A stretch of 54,654 nucleotides of DNA from a virus. Where the stretch lies: IMG/VR virus record IMGVR_UViG_3300007541_000026, positions 1 to 54,654 of that record; one strand, 5' to 3'. Under the pieces are notes generated by a model that searched no databases, was not told the DNA's origin, and saw only the letters and a program-made list of their open reading frames with translations. Below, one piece after another: positions 48,767 to 54,636 of the stretch; position 1 is the stretch's first letter, and each line of letters starts with the position of its first letter. The position numbers were made by a program, and so were the translations under genes.

Positions 48767-49200
48767 CGGGTTTGGTGTCGGATCGCGTTGAGCAGGAAGC
48801 AGACGCAGACGCCGAGCCATAGGGCCGTCTCGAAGACCGGCTCCGACACCGCGATCGGGTTGCTCCACACCGAGCACTCGTCCGCTTTGCAGGCTCGGGC
48901 CTGAACCCATCCGTTGGTCGCCGGGTGCTCGATGGTCGCCTCGTGGCACTCGTACCAGTTGTCGACCACGCAGAGGTCGACGTCGGACTGCGCGGGCGGA
49001 GTGCCGTCGGCGGTCGTGAGCACCTCGATGCAGACCTCCTCGACGACGTCCAGAGGGCACTCAAAGCCGCCTAGTTCGTCGAGGATCGGAGCAGCCGTGC
49101 CGAGGCCATGCCCGGGCGCGAACCCCAGCTCCTCGGTGAACCGCCATTCGTGGTGGTCGGCGCCAGGCGCTGGCTGGAAGTATCTGAATATGTTGATCAT
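48763..49200 (-). CDS. Cys-rich protein with FN3-like domain and C-terminal membrane anchor (145 aa)
   Basis: Residues about 48-120 look like a fibronectin III-type domain ending in ARACKADECSVWSNPIAVSE, with six or more Cys. Then comes an Glu-Pro followed by a hydrophobic stretch (about 123-140, VFETALWLGVCVCFLLNAI) and a basic tail (RHQTR). That order resembles PEP-CTERM-like or tail-anchored proteins, but no N-terminal signal peptide is present. GGGAG lies 8 bases before the ATG. Function unknown; an envelope-facing role is inferred. Confidence 0.62.
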   Translation of the reverse strand: MINIFRYFQPAPGADHHEWRFTEELGFAPGHGLGTAAPILDELGGFECPLDVVEEVCIEVLTTADGTPPAQSDVDLCVVDNWYECHEATIEHPATNGWVQARACKADECSVWSNPIAVSEPVFETALWLGVCVCFLLNAIRHQTR

Positions 49201-49289
49201 TGGAACGCTCCCATCTCGTACATGAACCACGTCCATGCGATCGCGTACACTGTGAACCAAGTCAGGAAAATCCGGTCTGCCTGTTTCAT
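49197..49289 (-). CDS. 30-residue transmembrane microprotein
   Basis: Reads MKQADRIFLTWFTVYAIAWT then WFMYEMGAFQ, one membrane helix at about 7-24. GAGGAG lies 9 bases before the ATG; both ends overlap neighbours as ATGA, which strongly suggests a real coupled gene. No family known. It may partner the anchored protein that follows. Confidence 0.65.
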   Translation of the reverse strand: MKQADRIFLTWFTVYAIAWTWFMYEMGAFQ

Positions 49290-49504
49290 TTCAATTTGCT
49301 CCTCTCGCGCTCCAGCCGACCGAAGAGGTCCACCAGCGGCATGTTGAGATCCGCGTCCTCCGCCTCCAGCGCGTCGGCCACTCGGCCGAGGCTGGCTTCG
49401 AGGAAGTCGATGAACTCGATCTTCTCCTCGTTCGTTCGGTAGTCATTCCCGAGCACTCTGTCGAGCAACTTGGGCGCGGCCTTCACCAGTTCGTGCTTCG
49501 TCAC
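49286..49504 (-). CDS. small acidic helical protein (72 aa, GTG start)
   Basis: Not recognised. Helices TKHELVKAAPKLLDRVLG and EKIEFIDFLEASLGRVADAL. GTGA overlap with the upstream stop and GGAG upstream set the start; the open frame before it belongs to the previous gene's region. Confidence 0.6.
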   Translation of the reverse strand: MTKHELVKAAPKLLDRVLGNDYRTNEEKIEFIDFLEASLGRVADALEAEDADLNMPLVDLFGRLERERSKLK

Positions 49505-49701
49505 CCTGTGAACTCCTCGTCGTCGAAGAACAGGACCGAGTCGACCTCGGCCTGCCACATCCGGCGGGTATTTCGGACCGACTCCTGAATCTGGTCCAGG
49601 CCCCGGAGGGTCCGGTCGGCCGGGAGCTTCGTCCGGCCCGTCCGCTTTCCAGCGGTCCGGTTCTTGATGTATCGTACTTCGTCGTCGTGCAGGTTCTTCA
49701 T
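49501..49701 (-). CDS. small basic-to-acidic protein, unknown function (66 aa)
   Basis: Not recognised. The N-terminal half is Lys/Arg-rich (RYIKNRTAGKRTGRTKLP), the C-terminus acidic (FFDDEEFTG). AAAGGAG precedes the ATG. First gene after the class B promoter at 49,738. Confidence 0.62.
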   Translation of the reverse strand: MKNLHDDEVRYIKNRTAGKRTGRTKLPADRTLRGLDQIQESVRNTRRMWQAEVDSVLFFDDEEFTG

Positions 49702-49737
49702 GGGTCTCCTTTGTGGTTGTTGAGTCACTCTTCGGCC

Positions 49738-49765
49738 AGTCTAGCAGCAGACTTTAGCCCTGCAA
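49738..49765 (-). promoter_or_regulatory. class B promoter
   Basis: -35 TTGCAG (49760-49765), 16-bp spacer ending TGC, -10 TAGACT (49738-49743), then GGCCGA as in the promoter at 50,389. Confidence 0.62.
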
Positions 49766-50359
49766 GACATAACCTCCGAGATAGTGCGAGAATTTCTCAC
49801 GCTCCTCCCGGTTCGCGAAGACGTTGACGACCTTGGCGCCGTCGCACTTGAGGTGCGTGTAGCCCGTGAAGTCCTTGCGTCGCTGTCGGAACCACTGGCG
49901 GCCGCAGGATGAGCACTGGGCGACCGGCTTGCGGAACTCGTTGATCGCGGCCCGGAAGACCGGGTCCTCGTGGCAAGCCTCGGGTCTCGCGCCGACGATC
50001 CTCGCCCACCGCTTCCAGTTGGCGTCGTGGTTCGTTCGGCCCCTCTGGAGGTCGTCCAGAAGGTGCGCCACCTCGTGCAGGAACGTGTCCCGCATCTGGC
50101 CCATCTCCGACACCGGGAGGTGCGTCAGTGCGATCTTCCGCTCGGCGCCGGTTCGCTGATACCAGCCGTAGCAGCTCTCCTTCCGCCCCGTCGAGATGAC
50201 GCGAGCGTGTAGGAAGATGCTTCGAGCCTCCGCAGTCAGCTCGGTGCGAGGCATCGACCAAGCGGCTTCCTCGACCCGATCCCGCACGCCGAAGAAGTCG
50301 GCGAGGGTCAGGATCGTCTGGCTGCCGTCGATGAGGTGCTTGGGCATCTGGAAAGTCAT
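49754..50359 (-). CDS. SprT-like zinc metalloprotein with zinc ribbon (201 aa)
   Basis: Residues 94-99 read LHEVAH (H95, E96, H99) with H111 as likely third ligand, the SprT/Spartan protease core. A C-terminal zinc ribbon follows: C149, C152 (CSSCGRQW) and H169, C172 (HLKC). In cells, such proteases cut proteins crosslinked to DNA. Being early, it could clear host proteins from phage DNA or attack a host factor (inference). GGAGG lies 8 bases before the ATG at 50359; the frame is open upstream but covers a promoter. Confidence 0.78.
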   Translation of the reverse strand: MTFQMPKHLIDGSQTILTLADFFGVRDRVEEAAWSMPRTELTAEARSIFLHARVISTGRKESCYGWYQRTGAERKIALTHLPVSEMGQMRDTFLHEVAHLLDDLQRGRTNHDANWKRWARIVGARPEACHEDPVFRAAINEFRKPVAQCSSCGRQWFRQRRKDFTGYTHLKCDGAKVVNVFANREEREKFSHYLGGYVLQG

Positions 50360-50388
50360 TTTCGGGTCCTCCGTGTTGGTTCTCGGCC

Positions 50389-50416
50389 AGTATATCCAGC
50401 TTATCGGGCGGCGCAA
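50389..50416 (-). promoter_or_regulatory. class B promoter before the SprT-like gene
   Basis: -35 TTGCGC (50411-50416), 16-bp spacer, -10 TATACT (50389-50394). About four fifths of its bases agree with the right-end promoter at 54,609. The -35 lies in one arm of an inverted repeat. Confidence 0.68.
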
Positions 50417-50459
50417 CCTGTTCTTTAGGTTTTTTTTTACGCGCCGCCCGATTTTTTTT
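50403..50459 (+). terminator. nested double terminator pointing rightward in the leftward arm
   Basis: Outer stem ATCGGGCGGCGC/GCGCCGCCCGAT (50403-50414, 50441-50452) is followed by eight T. Inside it, AACCT/AGGTT (50415-50431) is followed by its own T run. Both T runs are on the + strand, opposite to the genes around it. The site starts just beyond the thyA stop. Confidence 0.7.
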
Positions 50460-51244
50460 CATACTGCCACCGGAGCCGGGATCGCGGGCATCGGGTTGTA
50501 TCCGATGATCTCGAAGTCCTGCGGCTCGTACGCGCCCGCCCGACCAAACTGCCGGTTCACGGAGAGCCTCGGCAGGCTCGGCCAGTGCCTGTTGACCAGC
50601 TCGTACGCTTTGTCGACGTGGTTCGAGTAGATGTGCGCGTCCCCGACGTTCACCCGCAGCTTCCTCGGCTGCGCCCCGATCGGAGCCGCCAGGATGTGCG
50701 CCAGAGCTGCGTACGACGCGATGTTGAATGGCACGCCGAGGAACATGTCCGCAGAGCGCATGTCGAACAGCATGTCGAGATGCCCATCGCGGCTGACGTA
50801 GACTTGGAACGACCTATGGCACGGCGGGAGCGCCATGTCGGGGATCTCAGCCGGGTTCCAAGCGGAGACGACGTGGCGGCGACTGAACGGGTCGTGAGCG
50901 AGCGCCCACTGAAGCTCTTCGATCTGGTCGACACCACCAAAGTCACGCCACTGAGCGCCGTAGATGGGCCCAAGCTCGCCGTTCTCGTCCGCCCACTCGT
51001 CCCAGATCGAGACTCCCCGCTCGTTCAGGTAGTTGACGTTTGTATGGCCCTGAAGGAACCAGCAGAGTTCGGTGATGATGCTCTTCCAGTGGGTCCGCTT
51101 GCCCGTGAGCAGTGGGAACTCTCGGTGGATGTCGTTGAACTCCATCGAGATCCCGAAGACGCTACGCGTGCCCACGCCGGTCCGGTCTTCGCGCTCCTCT
51201 CCATTGAAAAGGATGTGCCTCAGAGCGTTCCTGTAGTCTTCCAT
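50459..51244 (-). CDS. thyA: thymidylate synthase
   Basis: A 261-residue ThyA: REDRTGVGTRSVFG, the catalytic Cys142 in LPPCHRSFQ, GVPFNIASYA and VGDAHIYSNHVD are all present. It methylates dUMP to dTMP with methylenetetrahydrofolate. AAGGAGG lies in the end of the upstream small gene. It forms a nucleotide set with dNMP kinase and NrdJ. The final motif is of normal length (ending PAPVAV). Confidence 0.95.
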   Translation of the reverse strand: MEDYRNALRHILFNGEEREDRTGVGTRSVFGISMEFNDIHREFPLLTGKRTHWKSIITELCWFLQGHTNVNYLNERGVSIWDEWADENGELGPIYGAQWRDFGGVDQIEELQWALAHDPFSRRHVVSAWNPAEIPDMALPPCHRSFQVYVSRDGHLDMLFDMRSADMFLGVPFNIASYAALAHILAAPIGAQPRKLRVNVGDAHIYSNHVDKAYELVNRHWPSLPRLSVNRQFGRAGAYEPQDFEIIGYNPMPAIPAPVAV

Positions 51245-51245
51245 G

Positions 51246-51428
51246 TCAGTCCTCCTTCAGCCGTCTCGCCAGCTCGCTGCACGCCGTCCCGAGAGACATC
51301 CCTGTCTTAGCGGGCCTTCCGCCACTCCAGATTTCCCATGCGAATGTTTCGTTCATCGCATCGCGCTTACGGCGCAGCTCGTAGTCGCCCGCTGCGAGCG
51401 CGATGTCGCTCCCACTCATGTTAATCAA
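51246..51428 (-). CDS. small protein, unknown function (60 aa, TTG start)
   Basis: Not recognised. [20 protein letters not shown] then [20 protein letters not shown], a short alpha/beta protein. AGGAGG lies 6 bases before TTG (51428); an ATG 9 bases later is the alternative. It overlaps the pentapeptide gene end by 8 bases and leads into thyA. Confidence 0.6.
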   Translation of the reverse strand: MINMSGSDIALAAGDYELRRKRDAMNETFAWEIWSGGRPAKTGMSLGTACSELARRLKED

Positions 51429-51918
51429 GTCGGTCCTCCTTTCTCGGCGGCATGAGATCTCGCCTCTCGCGGAGACGAGTGCCCTCTAGGTTCGACCCAC
51501 GGAGCTTCGCGCCGCTCAGCTCGGCTCCGAGAAGGTCTGCCCCGCGTAGGTCAGCGTGGCGAAAGTCCGCTGCACGGAGGTCGGCATGGCGGAGACCCGC
51601 AACAACGAGGTCCGCGCTGCGGAGGTCCGCGCTGCGTAGATCTGCGCAGCAGAGATCTGCGTTAGTTAGGCTCGCATAAGAGAGATCAGCCCATCGGAGG
51701 TCTGCGCCGCGGAGGTTCGCGCCGCGGAGGTCGGCGTGCCTCAGAGTGGCTCCTCTCAAGGTCGCCCCAGCGAGATCCGCGCGTCGCAGATCAACTCCAG
51801 GTAGGTACATGCCTTGTAGGTCCGCGGCGCCGAGGTCTGCGTATCGGCCCCCCTCGGCGTTGTCGAGGAACAGCCTGTGCCGCCTGAGGATCTCATCCAG
51901 TTCGTCTTGGTCCATCAT
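51421..51918 (-). CDS. pentapeptide-repeat protein 2 (165 aa)
   Basis: An N-terminal cap [17 protein letters not shown] is followed by about 22 Leu-type pentapeptides ([20 protein letters not shown]), forming a right-handed beta helix with negative charge, and a basic tail ([16 protein letters not shown]). The cap is shared with copies 3 and 4. The helix size is close to that of gyrase-binding MfpA/Qnr proteins, but a gyrase role is only a possibility. AAGGAG precedes the ATG. Confidence 0.85.
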   Translation of the reverse strand: MMDQDELDEILRRHRLFLDNAEGGRYADLGAADLQGMYLPGVDLRRADLAGATLRGATLRHADLRGANLRGADLRWADLSYASLTNADLCCADLRSADLRSADLVVAGLRHADLRAADFRHADLRGADLLGAELSGAKLRGSNLEGTRLRERRDLMPPRKEDRLD

Positions 51919-51942
51919 GTTGTCGCTCCTTTCTGCTACCCT

Positions 51943-52425
51943 TTAGAAGCGGGTGCGCTTGTCGAGTAGAACGTCGGTCAGGTTCGCGTCAGACAAATCC
52001 GCGCTGCGAAGATCCGCGCTGCGAAGGTCCGCGCCGGTCAGGTCCGCGTCGGCTAGGTTCGCGCCGGTCAGGTCCGCTCCGTTCAGGTTCGCGCCGGTCA
52101 GGTTCGCACTGATCAGGCTCGCGTAGTCCAAGTTCGCGTCGGTCAGGTTCGCGAAGGTCAGGTGCGCGCCGGTCAGGTGCGCGTCGGAAAGGTCCGCGCC
52201 GTCAAGGTCCGCTCGGCGAAGATCCGCGCCGGTCAGGTCCGCCCCGCGGAGATTTGCCCCGCGAAGATCCGCCCCGCGGAGATCCGCGCCGTCGAGGTCC
52301 GCGTCGGTCAGGTCCGCGTCGCGCAGGTTCGCGCCAGCCAAGTTCGCGCGTTCGCCACCTTCGCTTTTATCAACCCAGAGCCCGTGTAGCCTGAGGATCT
52401 CATCCAGTTCGTCTTGGTCCATCAT
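51943..52425 (-). CDS. pentapeptide-repeat protein 3 (160 aa)
   Basis: Same cap ([19 protein letters not shown]), about 25 Leu-type repeats and the C-terminal SDANLTDVLLDKRTRF shared with copy 4. The base-level repeat is a 15-mer close to GGTCAGGTTCGCGCC read on the + strand, so the gene can grow or shrink by slippage. AAGGAG precedes the ATG. An in-frame ATG 24 bases upstream lacks a site. Confidence 0.85.
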   Translation of the reverse strand: MMDQDELDEILRLHGLWVDKSEGGERANLAGANLRDADLTDADLDGADLRGADLRGANLRGADLTGADLRRADLDGADLSDAHLTGAHLTFANLTDANLDYASLISANLTGANLNGADLTGANLADADLTGADLRSADLRSADLSDANLTDVLLDKRTRF

Positions 52426-52449
52426 TCTGTTACTCCTTTCTGCTCCCAT

Positions 52450-52929
52450 TCAGAAGCGGGTGTGCTCGTCGATTAGAACGTCGGTCAGGTTCGCGTCAGA
52501 CAAGTCCGCGCCGCGAAGGTTCGCGGAGCGCAGGTTCGCGCCGGGAAGGTACGCGTCGGTCAGGTTCGCGCCGGGAAGGTACGCGTCGGACAGGTTCGCG
52601 TCGGTCAGGATCGCGCCGGACAGGTACGCGCCGGTCAGGGTCGCGTCGGACAGGTTCGCGCCTTGGAGGTCCGCGTCGGAAAGGTCCGCGCTGGTCAGGT
52701 CCGCCCCGCGGAGATTTGCCCCGCGGAGATCCGCCCCGCGGAGATCCGCGCCGTCGAGGTCCGCCCCGCGGAGATCCGCCCCGCGGAGATCCGCGCCGTC
52801 GAGGTCCGCGACGGTCAGGTCCGCGTCGCGCAGGTTCGCGCCAGCCAGGTTCGCGCGTTTGCCACTGTCTGCTCCTTCGGCCCAGAGTTTGTGCAGCCTG
52901 AGGATCTCGTCTAGCTCGTCTTGGTCCAT
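52450..52929 (-). CDS. pentapeptide-repeat protein 4 (159 aa)
   Basis: Cap [19 protein letters not shown], repeats such as [20 protein letters not shown], and end SDANLTDVLIDEHTRF. Nearly identical in plan to copy 3, and the two probably arose by tandem duplication. GGAGG lies 9 bases before the ATG. The repeated bases also open a long false reading frame on the + strand. Confidence 0.85.
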   Translation of the reverse strand: MDQDELDEILRLHKLWAEGADSGKRANLAGANLRDADLTVADLDGADLRGADLRGADLDGADLRGADLRGANLRGADLTSADLSDADLQGANLSDATLTGAYLSGAILTDANLSDAYLPGANLTDAYLPGANLRSANLRGADLSDANLTDVLIDEHTRF

Positions 52930-52933
52930 CTCC

Positions 52934-53152
52934 TCAATCCTCCATCACTTCAACTTCAAAGTTGGGATCGTCGTTTTCGGCTACCCATCGCGCATCATCA
53001 GAACCGTTTGCTGGTCGAAGAGACAGAAACGGTCCTTTTGCTCCCGGGCGAGCAAGAATTGTCTCGCGTTTTCTTTCGACGAGCCAAAACGCACCATGTT
53101 CACGAACACGGTTCTTGCCGTGTCTCGTTTTGCCGATCAATCGAACTTTCAT
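52934..53152 (-). CDS. small basic protein, unknown function (72 aa)
   Basis: Not recognised. MKVRLIGKTRHGKNRVREHG and FWLVERKRETILARPGAKGP suggest a small beta-barrel such as an SH3- or KOW-like fold (guess). Its bases are visibly richer in A+T than the neighbours, which may mean recent acquisition. GAGGAG lies 7 bases before the ATG. Confidence 0.65.
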   Translation of the reverse strand: MKVRLIGKTRHGKNRVREHGAFWLVERKRETILARPGAKGPFLSLRPANGSDDARWVAENDDPNFEVEVMED

Positions 53153-53165
53153 TCTATTACTCCTC

Positions 53166-53255
53166 TCACATCTGCATTCTGATCTCGTCGATCAGTACGT
53201 ACAGGAAGGTCACCATGATAGCCGCCCCGACGATCGCCGCCAGTGTCTCCCACAT
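53166..53255 (-). CDS. 29-residue transmembrane microprotein
   Basis: Reads MWETLAAIVGAAIMVTFLYV then LIDEIRMQM. One membrane helix at about 4-21, N-out or N-in unclear. The ATG overlaps the upstream stop as TGATG. The opening resembles that of the four-helix membrane protein at 33,837 (MWQTLAAVLIG). Confidence 0.65.
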   Translation of the reverse strand: MWETLAAIVGAAIMVTFLYVLIDEIRMQM

Positions 53256-53518
53256 CAGAGGTAGGCCCCGCCCGAGCCGATCTCTTCGCCCTCAGCCTTC
53301 TGGCTCGCCTCGTACGCCTGCTGCTTCACGCACTGGGGGTCTCCGCAGTCGCAGGGCTCCAGCTTGCCGAACTCGCCGCTCGCGGCCTTGGACAACACCA
53401 TCTGCTTCAGGACCGCCTCCAGAGCCGTGAGCATCTCGCGGACCGTCGCCTCCAGCTTCTCGACTCGCTTCTCCAGCTCCTCGCCACCGCTCTCCGTAAT
53501 CGTCACATTGATCGCCAT
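53255..53518 (-). CDS. small coiled-coil protein with Cys cluster (87 aa)
   Basis: Coiled coil at about 10-45 (EELEKRVEKLEATVREMLTA), then CDCGDPQC (C56, C58, C63), a possible metal site. AGGAGG lies 6 bases before the ATG. Not recognised. It stands between a lipoprotein gene and the microprotein and is coupled to both. Confidence 0.65.
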   Translation of the reverse strand: MAINVTITESGGEELEKRVEKLEATVREMLTALEAVLKQMVLSKAASGEFGKLEPCDCGDPQCVKQQAYEASQKAEGEEIGSGGAYL

Positions 53519-53521
53519 ATC

Positions 53522-53809
53522 TCAGTCCTCCTTGTGCTCGGTGCAAGCCACCGAGATGCTTCCGTCGTCGTTCGCCACCAGCTTTGCGGACGCCGTGCCC
53601 GCCGGACAGACGTCCTCGATGATGCTGAGCGGGATCGGCCCGTTCAGCTCGTGGGTCCCCGGCGACCCGCAGGCCACCTGCGTGCGGTTGTCGAGATCGA
53701 CGATCCGCGCCCCGTCGGTGCAGAGGCCAGTTACTGCGGCCACCTGATGCGTCGCGCAGCCCGCCGTTGCCAAGATGATGCCCGCGAGGGCCGTCGTGAA
53801 GAATTTCAT
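53522..53809 (-). CDS. lipoprotein (95 aa)
   Basis: Signal MKFFTTALAGIILATAGCAT with lipobox TAGC (Cys 18). The mature part has four more Cys (LCTDG, ACGSPG, VCPAG, ACTEH), likely two disulfides, and is otherwise Ala/Gly/Asp-rich. AGGAGG lies 6 bases before the ATG at 53809. Made early near the right end; an outer-membrane superinfection-exclusion role is possible. Confidence 0.72.
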   Translation of the reverse strand: MKFFTTALAGIILATAGCATHQVAAVTGLCTDGARIVDLDNRTQVACGSPGTHELNGPIPLSIIEDVCPAGTASAKLVANDDGSISVACTEHKED

Positions 53810-53825
53810 GTCTGTCTCCTCCTTC

Positions 53826-54026
53826 TCAGTTGAGCGCGTCAATCGCTCGGTCCATGATCCCAGCGACTGCGTCGCGCAGATCGTCCCCTTCGCCGGGGAA
53901 GCAGAGGTCGATCTCGGCCATCAGTCTATCTGCCCGTCGGAAGATCTCCCGAATGCCGTCCCTGTCCTGATCCTCTACAAAGAATCCCAGCTCCTCGTCC
54001 ATGCTCCGAATCTCGTTCTCAAACAC
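53826..54026 (-). CDS. small acidic protein, unknown function (66 aa, GTG start)
   Basis: Not recognised. Acidic and helical (EELGFFVEDQDRDGIREIFR; DDLRDAVAGIMDRAIDAL). AGGAGG lies 6 bases before the GTG at 54026. It is the first gene after the class A promoter at 54,049, whose transcript would start about 15 bases upstream. Confidence 0.62.
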   Translation of the reverse strand: MFENEIRSMDEELGFFVEDQDRDGIREIFRRADRLMAEIDLCFPGEGDDLRDAVAGIMDRAIDALN

Positions 54027-54048
54027 CCTGTTCCTCCTCTCTCTGTGC

Positions 54049-54077
54049 ATTATAGCACGGTTCGCCAAATCATTCTA
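54049..54077 (-). promoter_or_regulatory. class A promoter near the right end
   Basis: -35 TAGAAT (54072-54077), 17-bp spacer ending CCGTGC, -10 TATAAT (54049-54054). Hexamers identical to the promoter at 47,638. Confidence 0.85.
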
Positions 54078-54196
54078 CTAGGGAGATCCGATCGCCGCTC
54101 CGGGAGATCGACTGCACGTCGTCCGTTGTGAAGCTGATAGCTGCCCCCTCGCCGTCCGGGGCGAAGGCCGGTTCGGATCGTCGTGAAGGTCGTCAT
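54070..54196 (-). pseudogene. possible small gene split by a +1 shift (about 41 aa)
   Basis: The ATG at 54196 opens MTTFTTIRTG but that frame soon reads Arg/Gly/Pro-rich nonsense. One base later the frame reads FAPDGEGAAISFTTDDVQSI then SRSGDRISLVE and stops at 54070, a sensible small protein. The second frame has no start of its own. A single-base change, a read error or a programmed +1 shift near 54,160 would join them. It lies between two coupled small genes, where a gene is expected. Confidence 0.4.
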
Positions 54197-54197
54197 T

Positions 54198-54350
54198 CTA
54201 CCACTCTCCCTTCTCACGCTTCGCGTGCTTCACCTTGCGGCTCCGCGCCTTGTCCTTCTTGGACTTGTGGCGCCCGCCCTTCGGCATCTCGCGAAACAGC
54301 TCGCGCGACGCCTTCTTGATAGCCTTGATCGTGTCGCTCTTCTGGTCCAT
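54198..54350 (-). CDS. small very basic protein (50 aa)
   Basis: MDQKSDTIKAIKKASRELFR then GGRHKSKKDKARSRKVKHAK; about 40 percent Lys/Arg. AGGAAGG lies 4 bases before the ATG, which overlaps the upstream stop as TAATG. It probably binds nucleic acid. Not recognised. Confidence 0.62.
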   Translation of the reverse strand: MDQKSDTIKAIKKASRELFREMPKGGRHKSKKDKARSRKVKHAKREKGEW

Positions 54351-54586
54351 TAGCCCTTCCTCATGTTTGCGAGCCGGTGCTCCAGCTCGGCGATGTTCAT
54401 CCGCCCGACGGGGCCCACACCCCCCGCCTCGATGTACTGGCGCTGGAGCGACTCCAGGTAGTACCCGTCCACGACGTCCTTCAGCTCCTGCATCGTGAAG
54501 TCGCTGTAGTCGGTCCGATCTCGGAAGCCGCGGGCGTCCTTCGAGATGTCGGAAATGATGTTCAGCAGTTCAGCTCGTTCGTCCAT
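54350..54586 (-). CDS. small helical protein, first gene of the right-end operon (78 aa)
   Basis: Not recognised. MDERAELLNIISDISKDARG and FTMQELKDVVDGYYLESLQR, acidic and helical. GGAGG lies 8 bases before the ATG at 54586; upstream codons in the frame belong to the promoter region. As the first product after the class B promoter it may be among the earliest phage proteins. Confidence 0.65.
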   Translation of the reverse strand: MDERAELLNIISDISKDARGFRDRTDYSDFTMQELKDVVDGYYLESLQRQYIEAGGVGPVGRMNIAELEHRLANMRKG

Positions 54587-54608
54587 CGTCTTGTCCTCCT
54601 GTTCCTTG

Positions 54609-54636
54609 ATTATATTCATCTCATCGGCCGACGCAA
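54609..54636 (-). promoter_or_regulatory. class B promoter at the right end
   Basis: -35 TTGCGT (54631-54636), 16-bp spacer CGGCCGATGAGATGAA, -10 TATAAT (54609-54614). It faces the whole leftward arm, so it is a candidate for the earliest promoter. Confidence 0.72.

Noticed and set aside
48626-49060. N-terminal extension of the sigma factor
   Set aside because: It would cover the promoter, structured leader and part of the upstream gene in another frame; AGGAGG and TTG at 48625 give a normal start.
51960-52860. Regularly spaced repeats resembling a CRISPR array
   Set aside because: The 15-base repeats have no unique spacers and encode in-frame pentapeptides.
52460-53182. Repetitive + strand frame rich in FAPGRYASVR-type repeats
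   Set aside because: It is the reverse reading of the 15-base repeats of a pentapeptide-repeat gene and has no start signal.
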